DNA of 64,000 bases from Niveispirillum fermenti (GCF_048066175.1 NZ_JBLTXA010000003.1:248001-312000); one strand, 5' to 3'; numbered from the stretch's first letter, positions 50,435 through 59,702 are shown. Numbers and translations are program-made. The notes: generated from the sequence alone by a model not told the origin.

Positions 50435-50591
50435 GGTTTGACCCTACCATCCGCCTATGCTGTCTTAACAGCGTCGTAGAGGACCGGCCCCGCTGGATGG
50501 GCCGGCAGCCGCGCCATGGCTGGATCGCAGGGACCGCATGACAAGGTCCCGCCGGCCGGTGCGGGCTGTAATGGAAGCGGTGGGACGGGGT

Positions 50592-52253
50592 ATGGAACGC
50601 GAATCGATGGAATATGATGTCGTGATCGTCGGCGCGGGGCCTTCGGGCCTGTCCGCGGCGATCCGGCTGAAGCAACTGGCCGCGGAAAAGGGTCAGGAGG
50701 TCAGTGTCTGCGTCCTGGAAAAGGGATCGGAGGTGGGGGCCCACATCCTGTCGGGCAACGTCATCGATCCGCGGGGGCTGACCGAACTGATCCCCGACTG
50801 GAAGGAAAAGGGCGCCCCTCTGAACACCCCCGTCACCGACGACCGCTTCTACATGCTGTCGGAAAAGGGTGGCATCCGCGTTCCGAACTTCCTGCTGCCG
50901 CCGCTGATGCATAATGACGGCAACTACGCCATTTCGCTGGGCAATCTCTGCCGCTGGCTGGCGGGCCAGGCGGAGGAACTGGGCGTTGAGATCTATCCCG
51001 GCTTCGCCGCCGCGGAGGTGCTTTACAACGAGGATGGCAGCGTCAAGGGTGTGGCCACCGGCGACATGGGCATCGGCAAGGATGGCGAGCCGACGGCCAA
51101 CTACACGCCCGGCATGGAACTGCACGGCAAGTATACTTTCTTCGCGGAAGGCGTGCGCGGCAACCTGTCCAAGCTGCTGATGGAGAAGTTCGATCTGCGC
51201 TCCGACTGCGACGTGCAGAAATACGGCATCGGCATCAAGGAACTGTGGCAGATCGATCCGGAAAAGCATCAGCAGGGTCTGGTCATCCACACCCAGGGCT
51301 GGCCGCTGGATTCCAAGACGGCCGGCGGTTCCTGGATGTACCATCTGGAAGAGAACCAGGTGTCGATCGGCTTCGTGGTGAACCTGGATTACTGGAACCC
51401 GCATCTGTCGCCGTTCGAGGAGTTCCAGCGCTTCAAGCAGCACCCGTTCGTTCGCAAATATCTGGAGGGCGGCAAGCGCCTGTCCTATGGCGCGCGCGCC
51501 ATCAATGAGGGCGGGCTGCAATCCGTGCCGAAGCTGGTGTTCCCCGGCGGGGCGCTGATCGGCTGTTCGGCCGGCTTCGTCAACGTGCCGCGCATCAAGG
51601 GCACCCATAATGCCATGAAGACGGGCATGCTGGCGGCCGAGGCGGCGTTCGCCAGGCTGGCATCCGGCGTGGGGTCCGGCGACACGCTGGACGCCTATGA
51701 GGCGTCGTGGAAGCAAAGCTGGGTTTACGAGGATCTGTACAAGGTCCGCAACGTCAAGCCGGGCCTGAAGGCCGGGCTTATGCTGGGCAATCTGCATGGC
51801 GGCATCCAGATGTGGGCGCATGATCTGGGGCTGGGCAAGCTGCTGCCCTACACCCTGCACCATGCCAAGCCGGACAATGAAAGCCTGGTTCCCGCCAACA
51901 TGGCGCGGAAGATCAAGTATCCCAAGCCCGATGGCGTGATCAGCTTCGACCGGCTGTCCTCGGTGTTCATTTCCAACACCAATCACGAGGAAGACCAGCC
52001 GGCGCACCTGAAGCTGAAGGACCCCGGCATCCCCATCGCGTACAACCTGCCCAATTATGACGAACCGGCGCAGCGTTACTGCCCGGCCGGGGTGTACGAG
52101 GTGATGCGGGATGATGACGGGTCCAACCCGCGCTTCGTGATCAACGCGCAGAACTGCGTGCATTGCAAGACCTGCGATATCAAGGACCCGCTGCAGAACA
52201 TCGTCTGGACCGTGCCGGAAGGCGGCGGGGGACCGAACTATCCCAATATGTGA
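50592..52253 (+). CDS. electron transfer flavoprotein-ubiquinone oxidoreductase
   Basis: 553 residues. Passes electrons from ETF (fed by acyl-CoA and other dehydrogenases) to ubiquinone at the membrane. FAD-binding VVIVGAGPSGLSAAIRL at the N-terminus; PGGALIGCSAGFVNVPRIKG in the middle; C-terminal 4Fe-4S site with CPAGVYEV and NCVHCKTCDIKDP. Start set at ATG 50592 (MERESMEYDVV), preceded by GGGACGGGG; 50571 and 50607 are alternatives. Together with the acyl-CoA dehydrogenase at 1 kb it fits a fatty-acid/amino-acid oxidising lifestyle. Confidence 0.95.
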   Translation: MERESMEYDVVIVGAGPSGLSAAIRLKQLAAEKGQEVSVCVLEKGSEVGAHILSGNVIDPRGLTELIPDWKEKGAPLNTPVTDDRFYMLSEKGGIRVPNFLLPPLMHNDGNYAISLGNLCRWLAGQAEELGVEIYPGFAAAEVLYNEDGSVKGVATGDMGIGKDGEPTANYTPGMELHGKYTFFAEGVRGNLSKLLMEKFDLRSDCDVQKYGIGIKELWQIDPEKHQQGLVIHTQGWPLDSKTAGGSWMYHLEENQVSIGFVVNLDYWNPHLSPFEEFQRFKQHPFVRKYLEGGKRLSYGARAINEGGLQSVPKLVFPGGALIGCSAGFVNVPRIKGTHNAMKTGMLAAEAAFARLASGVGSGDTLDAYEASWKQSWVYEDLYKVRNVKPGLKAGLMLGNLHGGIQMWAHDLGLGKLLPYTLHHAKPDNESLVPANMARKIKYPKPDGVISFDRLSSVFISNTNHEEDQPAHLKLKDPGIPIAYNLPNYDEPAQRYCPAGVYEVMRDDDGSNPRFVINAQNCVHCKTCDIKDPLQNIVWTVPEGGGGPNYPNM

Positions 52254-52399
52254 CGAGCCCCTCCGCGTGCGGGGATATGGGACGGTCAAGGGGCGGTGGC
52301 GCAGGCTGCCGCCCCTTTTCCATCTGGCGGGATTGATATTGCGCCCGCCCGGATGCAGGACAAGAATGCCGCCATCCGTTTCCACCGCCGATCGCGACC

Positions 52400-53593
52400 A
52401 TGCCGCCGACCCTTGCCGACCTGACCGATGCCATCCGTGCCGGCACGCCCCTGCGTATCGCGGGCGCGGACAGCAAGGCGGGGTTCGGCCATGCCGTGAC
52501 GGCGGCGGCGGACCTGTCCGTGGCCGGCCTGGACCGCATCATCAGCTATGAGCCGGAGGAACTGGTCCTGGTGGCCGAGCCGGGACTGCCCCTGACGGTT
52601 CTGCAGGCGACGCTGGCAGCGCGCAGCCAGACGCTGGCGTTCGAGCCGCCGGACCTGGGGCCGCTTTACGGCCGGGCGGCGGGGCAGGGGACGCTGGGCG
52701 GCGTGGTGGCCTGCGCCCTGTCGGGGCCGGGGCGCCTGCGTGCCGGGGCCTGCCGTGACCATGTGCTGGGCATGACGGCCCTGTCAGGGCGGGGGGAGCT
52801 TTTCCGGGCCGGCGGCCGGGTGGTGAAGAATGTCACGGGCTTCGACCTGCCCAAGTTGCTGACGGGTGCGCATGGCACGCTGGGGGTGATGGTGGAGATC
52901 GTGGTCAAGGTGCTGCCGGCCCCACCCGTGTCCCGCACCCTGGTGCTGGCCGGGATCGACGGGGCCGCCGCCACCCGCGCCCTGGCCGATGCGCTGGGAT
53001 CGGCGGCGGAGGTGGCGGCCGCCGCCTGGACACCGGCCGGCCTGCCGCTGCACGACCTGCTGCCCGACCGCACACCCTGCGTGCTGCTGCGCCTTGACGG
53101 GGTTGCGGCGTCGGTGGCGGCGCGGCTGGCCACGCTGGAACGGCTGCTGGCGGGACGGGCCGCCATGGGTGTGCTGGATGGTGGGGAGACGGCGGCTCTT
53201 TGGGCCGGGCTGCGCGATGCGCTGCCGCTGGCCGACCGGCCCGACCTGGATGTCTGGCGCCTGTCGGTGCCGCCCATGGCGGGCATGGATGTGCTGGAAG
53301 CGGTGCGGGCCCGGGTTCCGCGCGCGCGGGGCTGGCTGGATTGGGGCGGCGGGCTGGTCTGGCTGGGCCTGCCTGCCGGTATGACCGATGCCGGCGCCGC
53401 TATCGTTCGCGGTGCCGTGGGGGGCGCCGTGGGGGGCGATGGCCACGCCACCTTGATGCGGGCTTCCGACGCCGTGAAGGAAACGGTGCCGGTCTTCCAC
53501 CCGCCGGCGCCCGCCCTGGCCGCATTGACCGCCCGCGTGAAGGCGCAGTTCGACCCGGGCAATCTGCTCAACCCCGGCCGCATGGGGTTCTGA
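52400..53593 (+). CDS. glcE: glycolate oxidase subunit GlcE (FAD-binding)
   Basis: 397 residues. FAD-linked oxidase fold: GTPLRIAGADSKAGFG, ITALSGRGE-like MTALSGRGELFRAGGRVVKN, and FDLPKLLTGAHGTLGVM. The C-terminus ends with the family motif FDPGNLLNPGRMGF. Part of membrane-associated glycolate dehydrogenase GlcDEF, oxidising glycolate to glyoxylate. glcF follows after 5 bases. The catalytic GlcD is not next to it; ETF-QO lies upstream instead. Confidence 0.92.
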   Translation: MPPTLADLTDAIRAGTPLRIAGADSKAGFGHAVTAAADLSVAGLDRIISYEPEELVLVAEPGLPLTVLQATLAARSQTLAFEPPDLGPLYGRAAGQGTLGGVVACALSGPGRLRAGACRDHVLGMTALSGRGELFRAGGRVVKNVTGFDLPKLLTGAHGTLGVMVEIVVKVLPAPPVSRTLVLAGIDGAAATRALADALGSAAEVAAAAWTPAGLPLHDLLPDRTPCVLLRLDGVAASVAARLATLERLLAGRAAMGVLDGGETAALWAGLRDALPLADRPDLDVWRLSVPPMAGMDVLEAVRARVPRARGWLDWGGGLVWLGLPAGMTDAGAAIVRGAVGGAVGGDGHATLMRASDAVKETVPVFHPPAPALAALTARVKAQFDPGNLLNPGRMGF

Positions 53594-53598
53594 CCGGC

Positions 53599-54882
53599 AT
53601 GCAGACGCATTTCACCCTGGCGCAACTGGCCGACAGCGGCACGGCGGAGGCCGAGCGCATCCTGCGCGCCTGCGTCCATTGCGGCTTCTGCACGGCGACC
53701 TGCCCCACCTATCTGCTGACGGGAGATGAGCGTGACAGCCCGCGCGGCCGCATCTACCTGATCAAGGACATGCTGGAGAGCGACCGGCCGGCCGGCCCGG
53801 TGGAAACCCACCATATCGACCGCTGCCTGTCGTGCCTGTCCTGCATGACGACCTGCCCGTCGGGTGTGCATTACATGCATCTGGTTGACCATGCGCGCGC
53901 GCATATCGAACGGACGGGCCGCCGGCCGCTGCCGGACAGGCTGCGCCGGCTGGCCCTGCGCCTGACCCTGCCCCATCCGGGGCGGTTCCGGGCGGCCATG
54001 GGTCTGGCGCGGGTGGCAAGGCCGTTCCGGACCCTGCTGCCGCGCGCGATGCGCGGCATGCTGGACCTGGCACCGGCCCGCATCCATGGGCGCACGGCAC
54101 AGGAAGGACCGGCCCATTTCCCGGCCGAGGGGCGGCGGCGGATGCGCGTCGGCCTGCTGCCCGGCTGCGTGCAGCCCGCCCTGGACCCCGCCATCAATGA
54201 AGCGGCGATCCGTCTGCTGACCCGCCTGGGGGTGGAGGTGGTGGTGGCGAAGGGGGTGGGCTGCTGCGGGGCGCTGACCCATCATATGGGCCATGACGGC
54301 CATGCCTTCGCCGCCGCGAATATCCGCGCCTGGATGGCGGAGGTGGAAGGGCCCGGCCTGGACGCCGTCATCGTCACGGCCAGCGGCTGCGGCACCACCG
54401 TGAAGGATTACGGCCATATGTTCCGCGATGATGCCGCACTGGCCGGGCCGGCGGCCCGCATCGCGGCCCTGGCCCGCGACGTGACGGAGGTGCTGGCCCA
54501 ATTGGGCCTGCCCGCCGGCATCACCCCGCCCCGGCCGCTGCGCGTCGCCTATCATGCCGCCTGCTCCCTGCAACATGGGCAAAGGGTGAAGGATGCGCCG
54601 CGCGACCTGCTGCGCGCGGCGGGCTTCACGGTTCTGGATGTGCCGGAAGGCCATATCTGCTGCGGGTCGGCCGGCACCTATAATCTTTTACAGCCCGACC
54701 TGGCCGGCCAATTGCGGGCCCGCAAGGTGGCGGCCATCGAAGGAACGCGCCCCGATGTCGTGGCGGCCGGCAATATCGGATGCATGACGCAGATTGGATC
54801 AGGCACGGCCCTGCCCGTTCTGCATGTCGTGCAGTTGCTGGACTGGGCCACGGGCGGACCGGCACCGGCCGCGATGGTTTAG
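53599..54882 (+). CDS. glcF: glycolate oxidase iron-sulfur subunit GlcF
   Basis: 427 residues. Two 4Fe-4S clusters near the N-terminus: CVHCGFCTATCP and CLSCLSCMTTCP. Two CCG domains follow (GVGCCGALTHH and GHICCGSAGTYN), the heterodisulfide-reductase-like modules of GlcF. Takes electrons from GlcDE to quinone. Start ATG 53599, 5 bases after glcE, so they are in one transcript. Confidence 0.94.
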   Translation: MQTHFTLAQLADSGTAEAERILRACVHCGFCTATCPTYLLTGDERDSPRGRIYLIKDMLESDRPAGPVETHHIDRCLSCLSCMTTCPSGVHYMHLVDHARAHIERTGRRPLPDRLRRLALRLTLPHPGRFRAAMGLARVARPFRTLLPRAMRGMLDLAPARIHGRTAQEGPAHFPAEGRRRMRVGLLPGCVQPALDPAINEAAIRLLTRLGVEVVVAKGVGCCGALTHHMGHDGHAFAAANIRAWMAEVEGPGLDAVIVTASGCGTTVKDYGHMFRDDAALAGPAARIAALARDVTEVLAQLGLPAGITPPRPLRVAYHAACSLQHGQRVKDAPRDLLRAAGFTVLDVPEGHICCGSAGTYNLLQPDLAGQLRARKVAAIEGTRPDVVAAGNIGCMTQIGSGTALPVLHVVQLLDWATGGPAPAAMV

Positions 54883-54903
54883 CAGGGGCCGGTGCGGCGG
54901 CCT

Positions 54904-55458
54904 CTACCCGGCGCGGCGGGCCGCATCCAGCGCCATGGCCATGGCCTCCACCCGGGCCAGCCGGGTCGCGGCCAGGGTCGGATCACCCAGGCGGAAGGCA
55001 TCCAGCAGCAGGCGCAATTCGCCCTGCATCTCCGTTTTCACCGCTTCCAGGGCCCGGGTGCGGGCACCGGCGTCGGGGGCTGCGGCCAGTGCGATTTCCC
55101 ATGGCCCGCCATTGGCCGGCCGGGCCGGGGCATCGCCGGTCAGGTCCAGCAGGGCGCGGGCACGGGCTGCGGGATCGCGCAGCACGACCGCCGCCCGCGT
55201 CTGGGCCTGCCGGTGGGCGGCGGCATGGGCCGCGGCCGCCTCACCCCTGGCGGCGAAGCGGGCCGGTGCCAGGATGCGGGCGAAGCCGGCCAGTTGCCGG
55301 TCAATCGCGGCCATGTCCAGTTCAAATGACGCTACCAGTCCCAGCCGCGTGAAGGGATCGGCGGCCCCCGGCGGCTGGATGGCACCGCAGCCATGGCAGA
55401 ACAGGGCGCGGGCCGAGACGTTGCCGGCGCAGTGCCAGCAGGAAAGGGGGGCGTCCAA
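54904..55458 (-). CDS. hscB: HscB-like Fe-S co-chaperone with altered J-domain motif
   Basis: 184 residues. N-terminal zinc finger C7-x2-C10 (CWHC) and C21-x2-C24 (CHGC), as in many alphaproteobacterial and mitochondrial HSCB proteins. J-domain starts DPFTRLGLVASFELD. The invariant HPD, expected in a LHPDRF context, reads LAPARF (Ala64-Pro65-Ala66). The C-terminal helical IscU-binding domain (about 110-184) is present with LRLLLDAF. HscB normally recruits IscU and stimulates HscA ATPase through HPD, so this form may not activate Hsp70. It lies 37 bases after the cysteine desulfurase gene; hscA and iscU are absent nearby. Confidence 0.85.
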   Translation of the reverse strand: MDAPLSCWHCAGNVSARALFCHGCGAIQPPGAADPFTRLGLVASFELDMAAIDRQLAGFARILAPARFAARGEAAAAHAAAHRQAQTRAAVVLRDPAARARALLDLTGDAPARPANGGPWEIALAAAPDAGARTRALEAVKTEMQGELRLLLDAFRLGDPTLAATRLARVEAMAMALDAARRAG

Positions 55459-55495
55459 GGGGCGTCTTCCTTCAACGGGTGGAACGGCGGCGTCG

Positions 55496-56614
55496 TCAGC
55501 CGGCGGGCCGGGCGCGGCCGGTCAGCGGGATGTAGGTGGCCAGAAACCTGTCGATATCCCGGTCGCCGCTGTCCCAACCCAGGCTGACGCGGATGGCGGA
55601 GCCGGCCACCTCCTCCCCATATCCCATGGCTTCCAGCACGGGGGAGGATTTGACCGTGCCCGATGAACAGGCAGACCCCGCCGACACCGCGATGCCGGCC
55701 AGGTCGAAGGCCATCAACTGGCTGTTGGCGGCCATGCCGGGAAGGGCCAGGCAGCTTGTATTCGCCACGCGCGGGCTGCCGGTTCCGATGATGCGCACCT
55801 GCGGGGCCGCCTGACGCACGGCTGCCTCCAGCCTGTCGCGCAGGGTGGCGATGCCGGCATAGCCGTCCAGTCCGGCCAGTGCCTCGCGCGCCGCCGCGCC
55901 GAATCCGGCGATGCCGGCCACATTTTCCGTTCCGGCCCGCATGCGCCGTTCCTGGCCCCCGCCGCACAGCAGCGGGACCAGCGGCACCGATGGGGCGGCC
56001 AGCAGGGCGCCGACGCCCTGCGGCCCGCCGATCTTGTGGGCAGACAGCGTCGCCAGGTCCAGCCCGATGGCCTGCATGTCCAAGCCGATGCGGCCTGCGG
56101 CCTGCACCGCGTCGCTGTGCAGCCAGCCGCCATGGCGATGGACGATGGCAGCGATGGCGGCTAGCGGCTGGATGATCCCTGTCTCACTGTTCACGGCCTG
56201 GATGCTGACCAGGGCGGGGGCGGGGTCGGCGGCCAGCAGCCGGTCCAATGCCTCCAGATCAATCAGCCCGTCGGGCCGCACGGGCAGGATGCCGGCCCCC
56301 GGCCCGCCGCATCCGGCCACCGATGGGTGCTCCGTGGCGCCCAGCAGCAGCCGGCGGCCCGCCGGTGCCGCCAGGGCCAGGGCATGGTTGTTCGCCTCCG
56401 TCCCGCCCCCGGTGAGGGTGATCCAGGCCGGTGGCACCCCGGCCAGGGCGGCCACCTGCTCGCGCGCATCCTCCACCAGCCGGCGGGCCCGGCGGCCATG
56501 ATTGTGGATGGAGGAAGGGTTGCCCGTCACGTCCAGCGCGGCGACCATGGCGGCTCTGGCGGTGGCGCGCAGCGGTGCGGTGGCGTTCCAGTCGAGGTAA
56601 AGGGGGGCCGGCAT
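55496..56614 (-). CDS. cysteine desulfurase (NifS/IscS-like)
   Basis: 372 residues, PLP enzyme that takes sulfur from cysteine for Fe-S and other sulfur pathways. N-terminus YLDWNATAPLR; ATEHPSV (His); Schiff-base Lys in LSAHKIGGPQG; sulfur-carrying Cys loop SAGSACSSGTVKSS, of group I type. ATG 56614 is chosen; a TTG at 56632 would add 6 residues. It is followed by hscB on the same strand. IscS and NifS cannot be separated on sequence alone. Confidence 0.93.
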   Translation of the reverse strand: MPAPLYLDWNATAPLRATARAAMVAALDVTGNPSSIHNHGRRARRLVEDAREQVAALAGVPPAWITLTGGGTEANNHALALAAPAGRRLLLGATEHPSVAGCGGPGAGILPVRPDGLIDLEALDRLLAADPAPALVSIQAVNSETGIIQPLAAIAAIVHRHGGWLHSDAVQAAGRIGLDMQAIGLDLATLSAHKIGGPQGVGALLAAPSVPLVPLLCGGGQERRMRAGTENVAGIAGFGAAAREALAGLDGYAGIATLRDRLEAAVRQAAPQVRIIGTGSPRVANTSCLALPGMAANSQLMAFDLAGIAVSAGSACSSGTVKSSPVLEAMGYGEEVAGSAIRVSLGWDSGDRDIDRFLATYIPLTGRARPAG

Positions 56615-56929
56615 CGGCTGTTTTTCCGCCAAAGGCTTGATTTGCCCCTGCGAAGAGGCTTGAACACGAACATGGGCGCTGTGGTATAGTCCGCCCCCGT
56701 CCCATCGCGGTTAACGCTTTGGGACAGTCCCGTGGACGGCGGGGCGCGTCCTTGTCCGGCGCGTGTCGACGGCCCACTCCCCGCCTTGAGGCATCCTATA
56801 GAATGACAGGGATGGACGGTCAAGAATCGCTCATGCACCAGGGCCGCAAGGCTTCGGGCGGTGCCGTGGCCGATGCCGTTCCCGCCCTGATCCTTGCCCC
56901 ATGCATGTCTGACCGGGACCGGTGAAGCA
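56615..56929 (+). promoter_or_regulatory. 315-base divergent gap with a candidate promoter
   Basis: No gene is supported here; an open frame from 56719 has unlikely composition. A possible sigma-70-like promoter for the alpha/beta hydrolase is TTGAAC (56660) and TATAGT (56685), but the 19-base spacer is long. No IscR-like or other clear operator was recognised. Confidence 0.3.
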
Positions 56930-57592
56930 ATGCCTGACGTGATCATGAACGGCCCGGCGGGCCGGCTGGAAGGACGCTACTCCCACAGCAAGCTGCCGAA
57001 TGCGCCCGTGGCGCTGCTGCTGCATCCGCACCCGCAGCATGGCGGCACGATGAACAACCGTGTCGTCTATACCCTGTTCCACGCCTTCACCAAGCGTGGC
57101 TTTTCCGCCCTGCGCTTCAATTTTCGCGGGGTGGGCCGCAGTCAGGGCACCTATGACCGGGGGGAGGGGGAATTGTCCGATGCGGCCAGCGCGCTGGACT
57201 GGCTGCAGACCTACAATCCCAATGCCTCCTCCTGCTGGATCGGCGGGTTCAGCTTCGGTGCCTGGATCGGGATGCAATTGCTGATGCGCCGGCCCGAACT
57301 GGACGGTTTTCTGTCCATCGCGCCGCCGGCCAACATGTTCGATTTCTCCTTCCTGGCGCCGTGCCCTGCCTCCGGCCTGATCGTGCATGGCGACCGGGAC
57401 GAGATCGTCCCCGAGGCGTCGGTGACGCGGCTGGTCAACAAGCTGTCGGCGCAGAAGGACATCAAGATCGATTACCGCCGTGTCGAAGGGGCCAACCACT
57501 TTTTCAACGAGAAGGCCGACGATCTGGGCCGGATCGTTGATGATTACCTGGATGTGGCCCTGTCAAAGCCGGCGGGTGCCGCCGCTGGCTGA
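56930..57592 (+). CDS. alpha/beta hydrolase
   Basis: 220 residues. Short CocE/dienelactone-type fold: LLHPHPQHGGTMNN, LRFNFRGVGRSQG, nucleophile Ser in GGFSFGAWIG, Asp in VHGDRDEIVP and His in GANHFF. The substrate is unknown. It is often found next to Fe-S/cysteine desulfurase genes in alphaproteobacteria, as here (divergent). A hairpin follows the stop. Confidence 0.9.
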   Translation: MPDVIMNGPAGRLEGRYSHSKLPNAPVALLLHPHPQHGGTMNNRVVYTLFHAFTKRGFSALRFNFRGVGRSQGTYDRGEGELSDAASALDWLQTYNPNASSCWIGGFSFGAWIGMQLLMRRPELDGFLSIAPPANMFDFSFLAPCPASGLIVHGDRDEIVPEASVTRLVNKLSAQKDIKIDYRRVEGANHFFNEKADDLGRIVDDYLDVALSKPAGAAAG

Positions 57593-57616
57593 CGGGCCGC
57601 AAGCCTGGCCTTCAGG

Positions 57617-57647
57617 AAACGGGCGGTGCCGCCGGGCCCGCCCGTTT
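57617..57647 (+). terminator. probable intrinsic terminator of the hydrolase gene
   Basis: Stem AAACGGGCGG / CCGCCCGTTT (10 bp) with an 11-base GC loop, 25 bases after the stop. The T run is only three bases, so strength is moderate. Confidence 0.6.
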
Positions 57648-57811
57648 CGCTGTCCGTCCCGCCGGTTTCCGCGTGGGCGCGCGTCCGCCTGTCGCCCGCG
57701 CCGTCCGTGACCACCGTCGCAATGGCGGTCATCCCTGCCGAAACGGTGCTTTACTCCGTCGCCGCGGCTTCGTAACACATCGGCATTGTCTGGTTTGGGA
57801 GTGCTGGCGCA

Positions 57812-58126
57812 ATGCCGAAGATGGTGTTCATTGAGACCGATGGCACCCGCCGCGAGGTGGATGCCCCCCTAGGCCTGTCGATTCTGGAGGTGGCCCGCCG
57901 CCATGATATCGACCTGGAAGGTGCGTGCGAGGGATCGCTGGCCTGTTCCACCTGCCATGTCATCGTCACGCCGGAATGGTACGATCTGCTCCCCGACGCG
58001 GAGGAGGATGAGGAGGACATGCTGGACCTCGCCTTCGGCCTGACCAAGACCTCCCGTCTGGGGTGCCAGATCCGGATGGTGCCGGAACTGGACGGCCTGA
58101 CCGTGAAGCTGCCGGGCGCCAAGTAA
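57812..58126 (+). CDS. fdx: 2Fe-2S ferredoxin, Isc (adrenodoxin) type
   Basis: 104 residues. Cluster ligands in CEGSLACSTCHVIV (C-x5-C-x2-C) and a fourth Cys in RLGCQIRM. Acidic middle stretch PDAEEDEEDMLDLA is typical of Isc ferredoxins that supply electrons to Fe-S assembly. Followed closely (8 bases) by tenA. Near the cysteine desulfurase/hscB pair but on the other strand. Confidence 0.95.
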   Translation: MPKMVFIETDGTRREVDAPLGLSILEVARRHDIDLEGACEGSLACSTCHVIVTPEWYDLLPDAEEDEEDMLDLAFGLTKTSRLGCQIRMVPELDGLTVKLPGAK

Positions 58127-58134
58127 GGTCCCCG

Positions 58135-58842
58135 ATGGCCCCGTCCCCCCGGACCCTGCCCGATCTGGCAACGCCCGATGGCCTGTTCGACCGGCTGCGC
58201 GCCGCGTGCAGGCCATCCTGGGACCGTTATGTCCGGCACGGTTTCGTGGCGGGTCTGGGCGACGGCACCCTGCCGGAAGCATGCTTCCGGCATTATCTGG
58301 TGCAGGATTACCTGTTCCTCATCCATTTCGCCCGCGCCTATGCGCTGGCCGCCTTCAAGGCCGACAATCTGGCCGACATGCGGGCGGCGGCCCGTTCCAT
58401 GGCGGCCATCCTGGATCTGGAAATGGGCCTGCATGTGAAATATTGCGCCGGCTGGGGCCTGGACGAGGCGGCGATGCAGGCCACGGCGGAAGCGCAGGGC
58501 ACCCTGGCCTATACGCGCTTCGTGCTGGAGCGCGGGTTGGCCGGTGACCTGCTGGACCTGCATGTGGCGCTGGCCCCCTGCATCATCGGCTATGCGGAGA
58601 TCGCGGCCAACCTGCTGTCCGATCCGGCCACGAAACTGTCGGGAAACCCCTATGGCGACTGGATCGCCATGTATGCCGATCCGGAATACCGGGCCGTGGC
58701 GGCGGGGCAGGTGGCATTGCTGGACCGGCTGTCGGCCACGCGCGGCGGTGCTGCGCGGTTCGCCGACCTGTCGCGCAGCTTCGATGCCGCCAGCCGGCTG
58801 GAGGCCGGGTTCTGGGACATGGGCCTGGGGCTGCTGCCATGA
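58135..58842 (+). CDS. tenA: TenA-family thiaminase II-like protein
   Basis: 235 residues. Helical TenA fold: LVQDYLFLIHFARAYALAA, CIIGYAEIAANL with the catalytic Cys region (ALAPCIIGY), and NPYGDWIAMYADPEY. TenA salvages thiamin breakdown products (aminopyrimidine aminohydrolase). The ATG at 58135 follows the fdx stop by 8 bases; the stop overlaps the EamA start by 4 bases (ATGA). No thi genes are nearby. Confidence 0.9.
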   Translation: MAPSPRTLPDLATPDGLFDRLRAACRPSWDRYVRHGFVAGLGDGTLPEACFRHYLVQDYLFLIHFARAYALAAFKADNLADMRAAARSMAAILDLEMGLHVKYCAGWGLDEAAMQATAEAQGTLAYTRFVLERGLAGDLLDLHVALAPCIIGYAEIAANLLSDPATKLSGNPYGDWIAMYADPEYRAVAAGQVALLDRLSATRGGAARFADLSRSFDAASRLEAGFWDMGLGLLP

Positions 58843-59702
58843 CGTCGCCGGTGTCGGCCCGGCCCGACCGGCTGACCCTGCTGGCCCCGCTGCTGCTGGT
58901 ACTGTCGGTTTCCATGCCGCCCATCGGCGGCGCCTTGGCCAAGGAACTGGCGCAGGGGCATGACATTCTGGGGCTGGCCTTCCTGCGCAATCTGCTGTCG
59001 GCCCTGGTGCTGCTGGCCTGGGTGCGGCCGGATCCGCGCCGCCTGACAGGTGCGCAATGGGCGGCCGCGTTGGGCCTGGGCGCCGCGCTGGCCGTCATGA
59101 ACGCCAATTTTTACCTGGCGCTGGAACGCCTGCCGCTGGGCGTGGCCGTGGCCGTGGAATTCCTGGGACCCCTGTCCGTTGCCCTGCTGGGCAGCCGCAG
59201 GCCGCTGGATTTCCTGTGGCCGGTGCTGGCGCTGGGCGGGGTGCTGCTGCTGACCCCGCTGACGGGTGCGGCGTCGCTGGACCCGCTGGGGCTGATGTTC
59301 GCGGGCATCACGGCCGTGGGCTGGGCCGGCTATATCCTTCTGTCGCAGCGCACCGGCCGGCTGATCCCCGGCATGTCGGGGCTGGCACTGGCGTTGGCCG
59401 CTGCGGCGCTGTTCACGGCGCCGGTGGGCCTTCCGGCGGCGGGACCCTATCTTGCCACCCCGGCCCTCGCGCTGCAGGTCGCGGCTGTGGCCTTGTTCTC
59501 CACCCTGTTGCCCTACATTCTGGAATTCCTGGCGTTGCGGCGGGTATCGACGGCGCTGTTCGGCATCATGATGGCCATGGAGCCGGCCCTGGCCGCGCTG
59601 GCCGGGCTGCTGCTGCTGGGGGAACGATTGTCGCTGGCCGCCCTGGTCGCCATCGCGCTGGTCTGTATCGCGGCCCTGGGGTCAAGCCTGACGCGGCGAT
59701 AG
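58839..59702 (+). CDS. EamA/RhtA-like amino acid or metabolite exporter
   Basis: 287 residues with about ten hydrophobic segments in two EamA halves. FLRNLLSALVLL, LERLPLGVAVAVEFLGPL and LRRVSTALFGIMMAMEPALAAL resemble RhtA, the homoserine/threonine exporter. Translationally coupled to tenA by a 4-base overlap. Its 3' end overlaps the convergent CPBP gene by 21 bases. The substrate is not predictable. Confidence 0.9.
   Translation: MTSPVSARPDRLTLLAPLLLVLSVSMPPIGGALAKELAQGHDILGLAFLRNLLSALVLLAWVRPDPRRLTGAQWAAALGLGAALAVMNANFYLALERLPLGVAVAVEFLGPLSVALLGSRRPLDFLWPVLALGGVLLLTPLTGAASLDPLGLMFAGITAVGWAGYILLSQRTGRLIPGMSGLALALAAAALFTAPVGLPAAGPYLATPALALQVAAVALFSTLLPYILEFLALRRVSTALFGIMMAMEPALAALAGLLLLGERLSLAALVAIALVCIAALGSSLTRR

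Noticed and set aside
56719..56925. 68-codon open frame upstream of the alpha/beta hydrolase
   Set aside because: Unlikely composition and no ribosome binding site; probably promoter and leader sequence.
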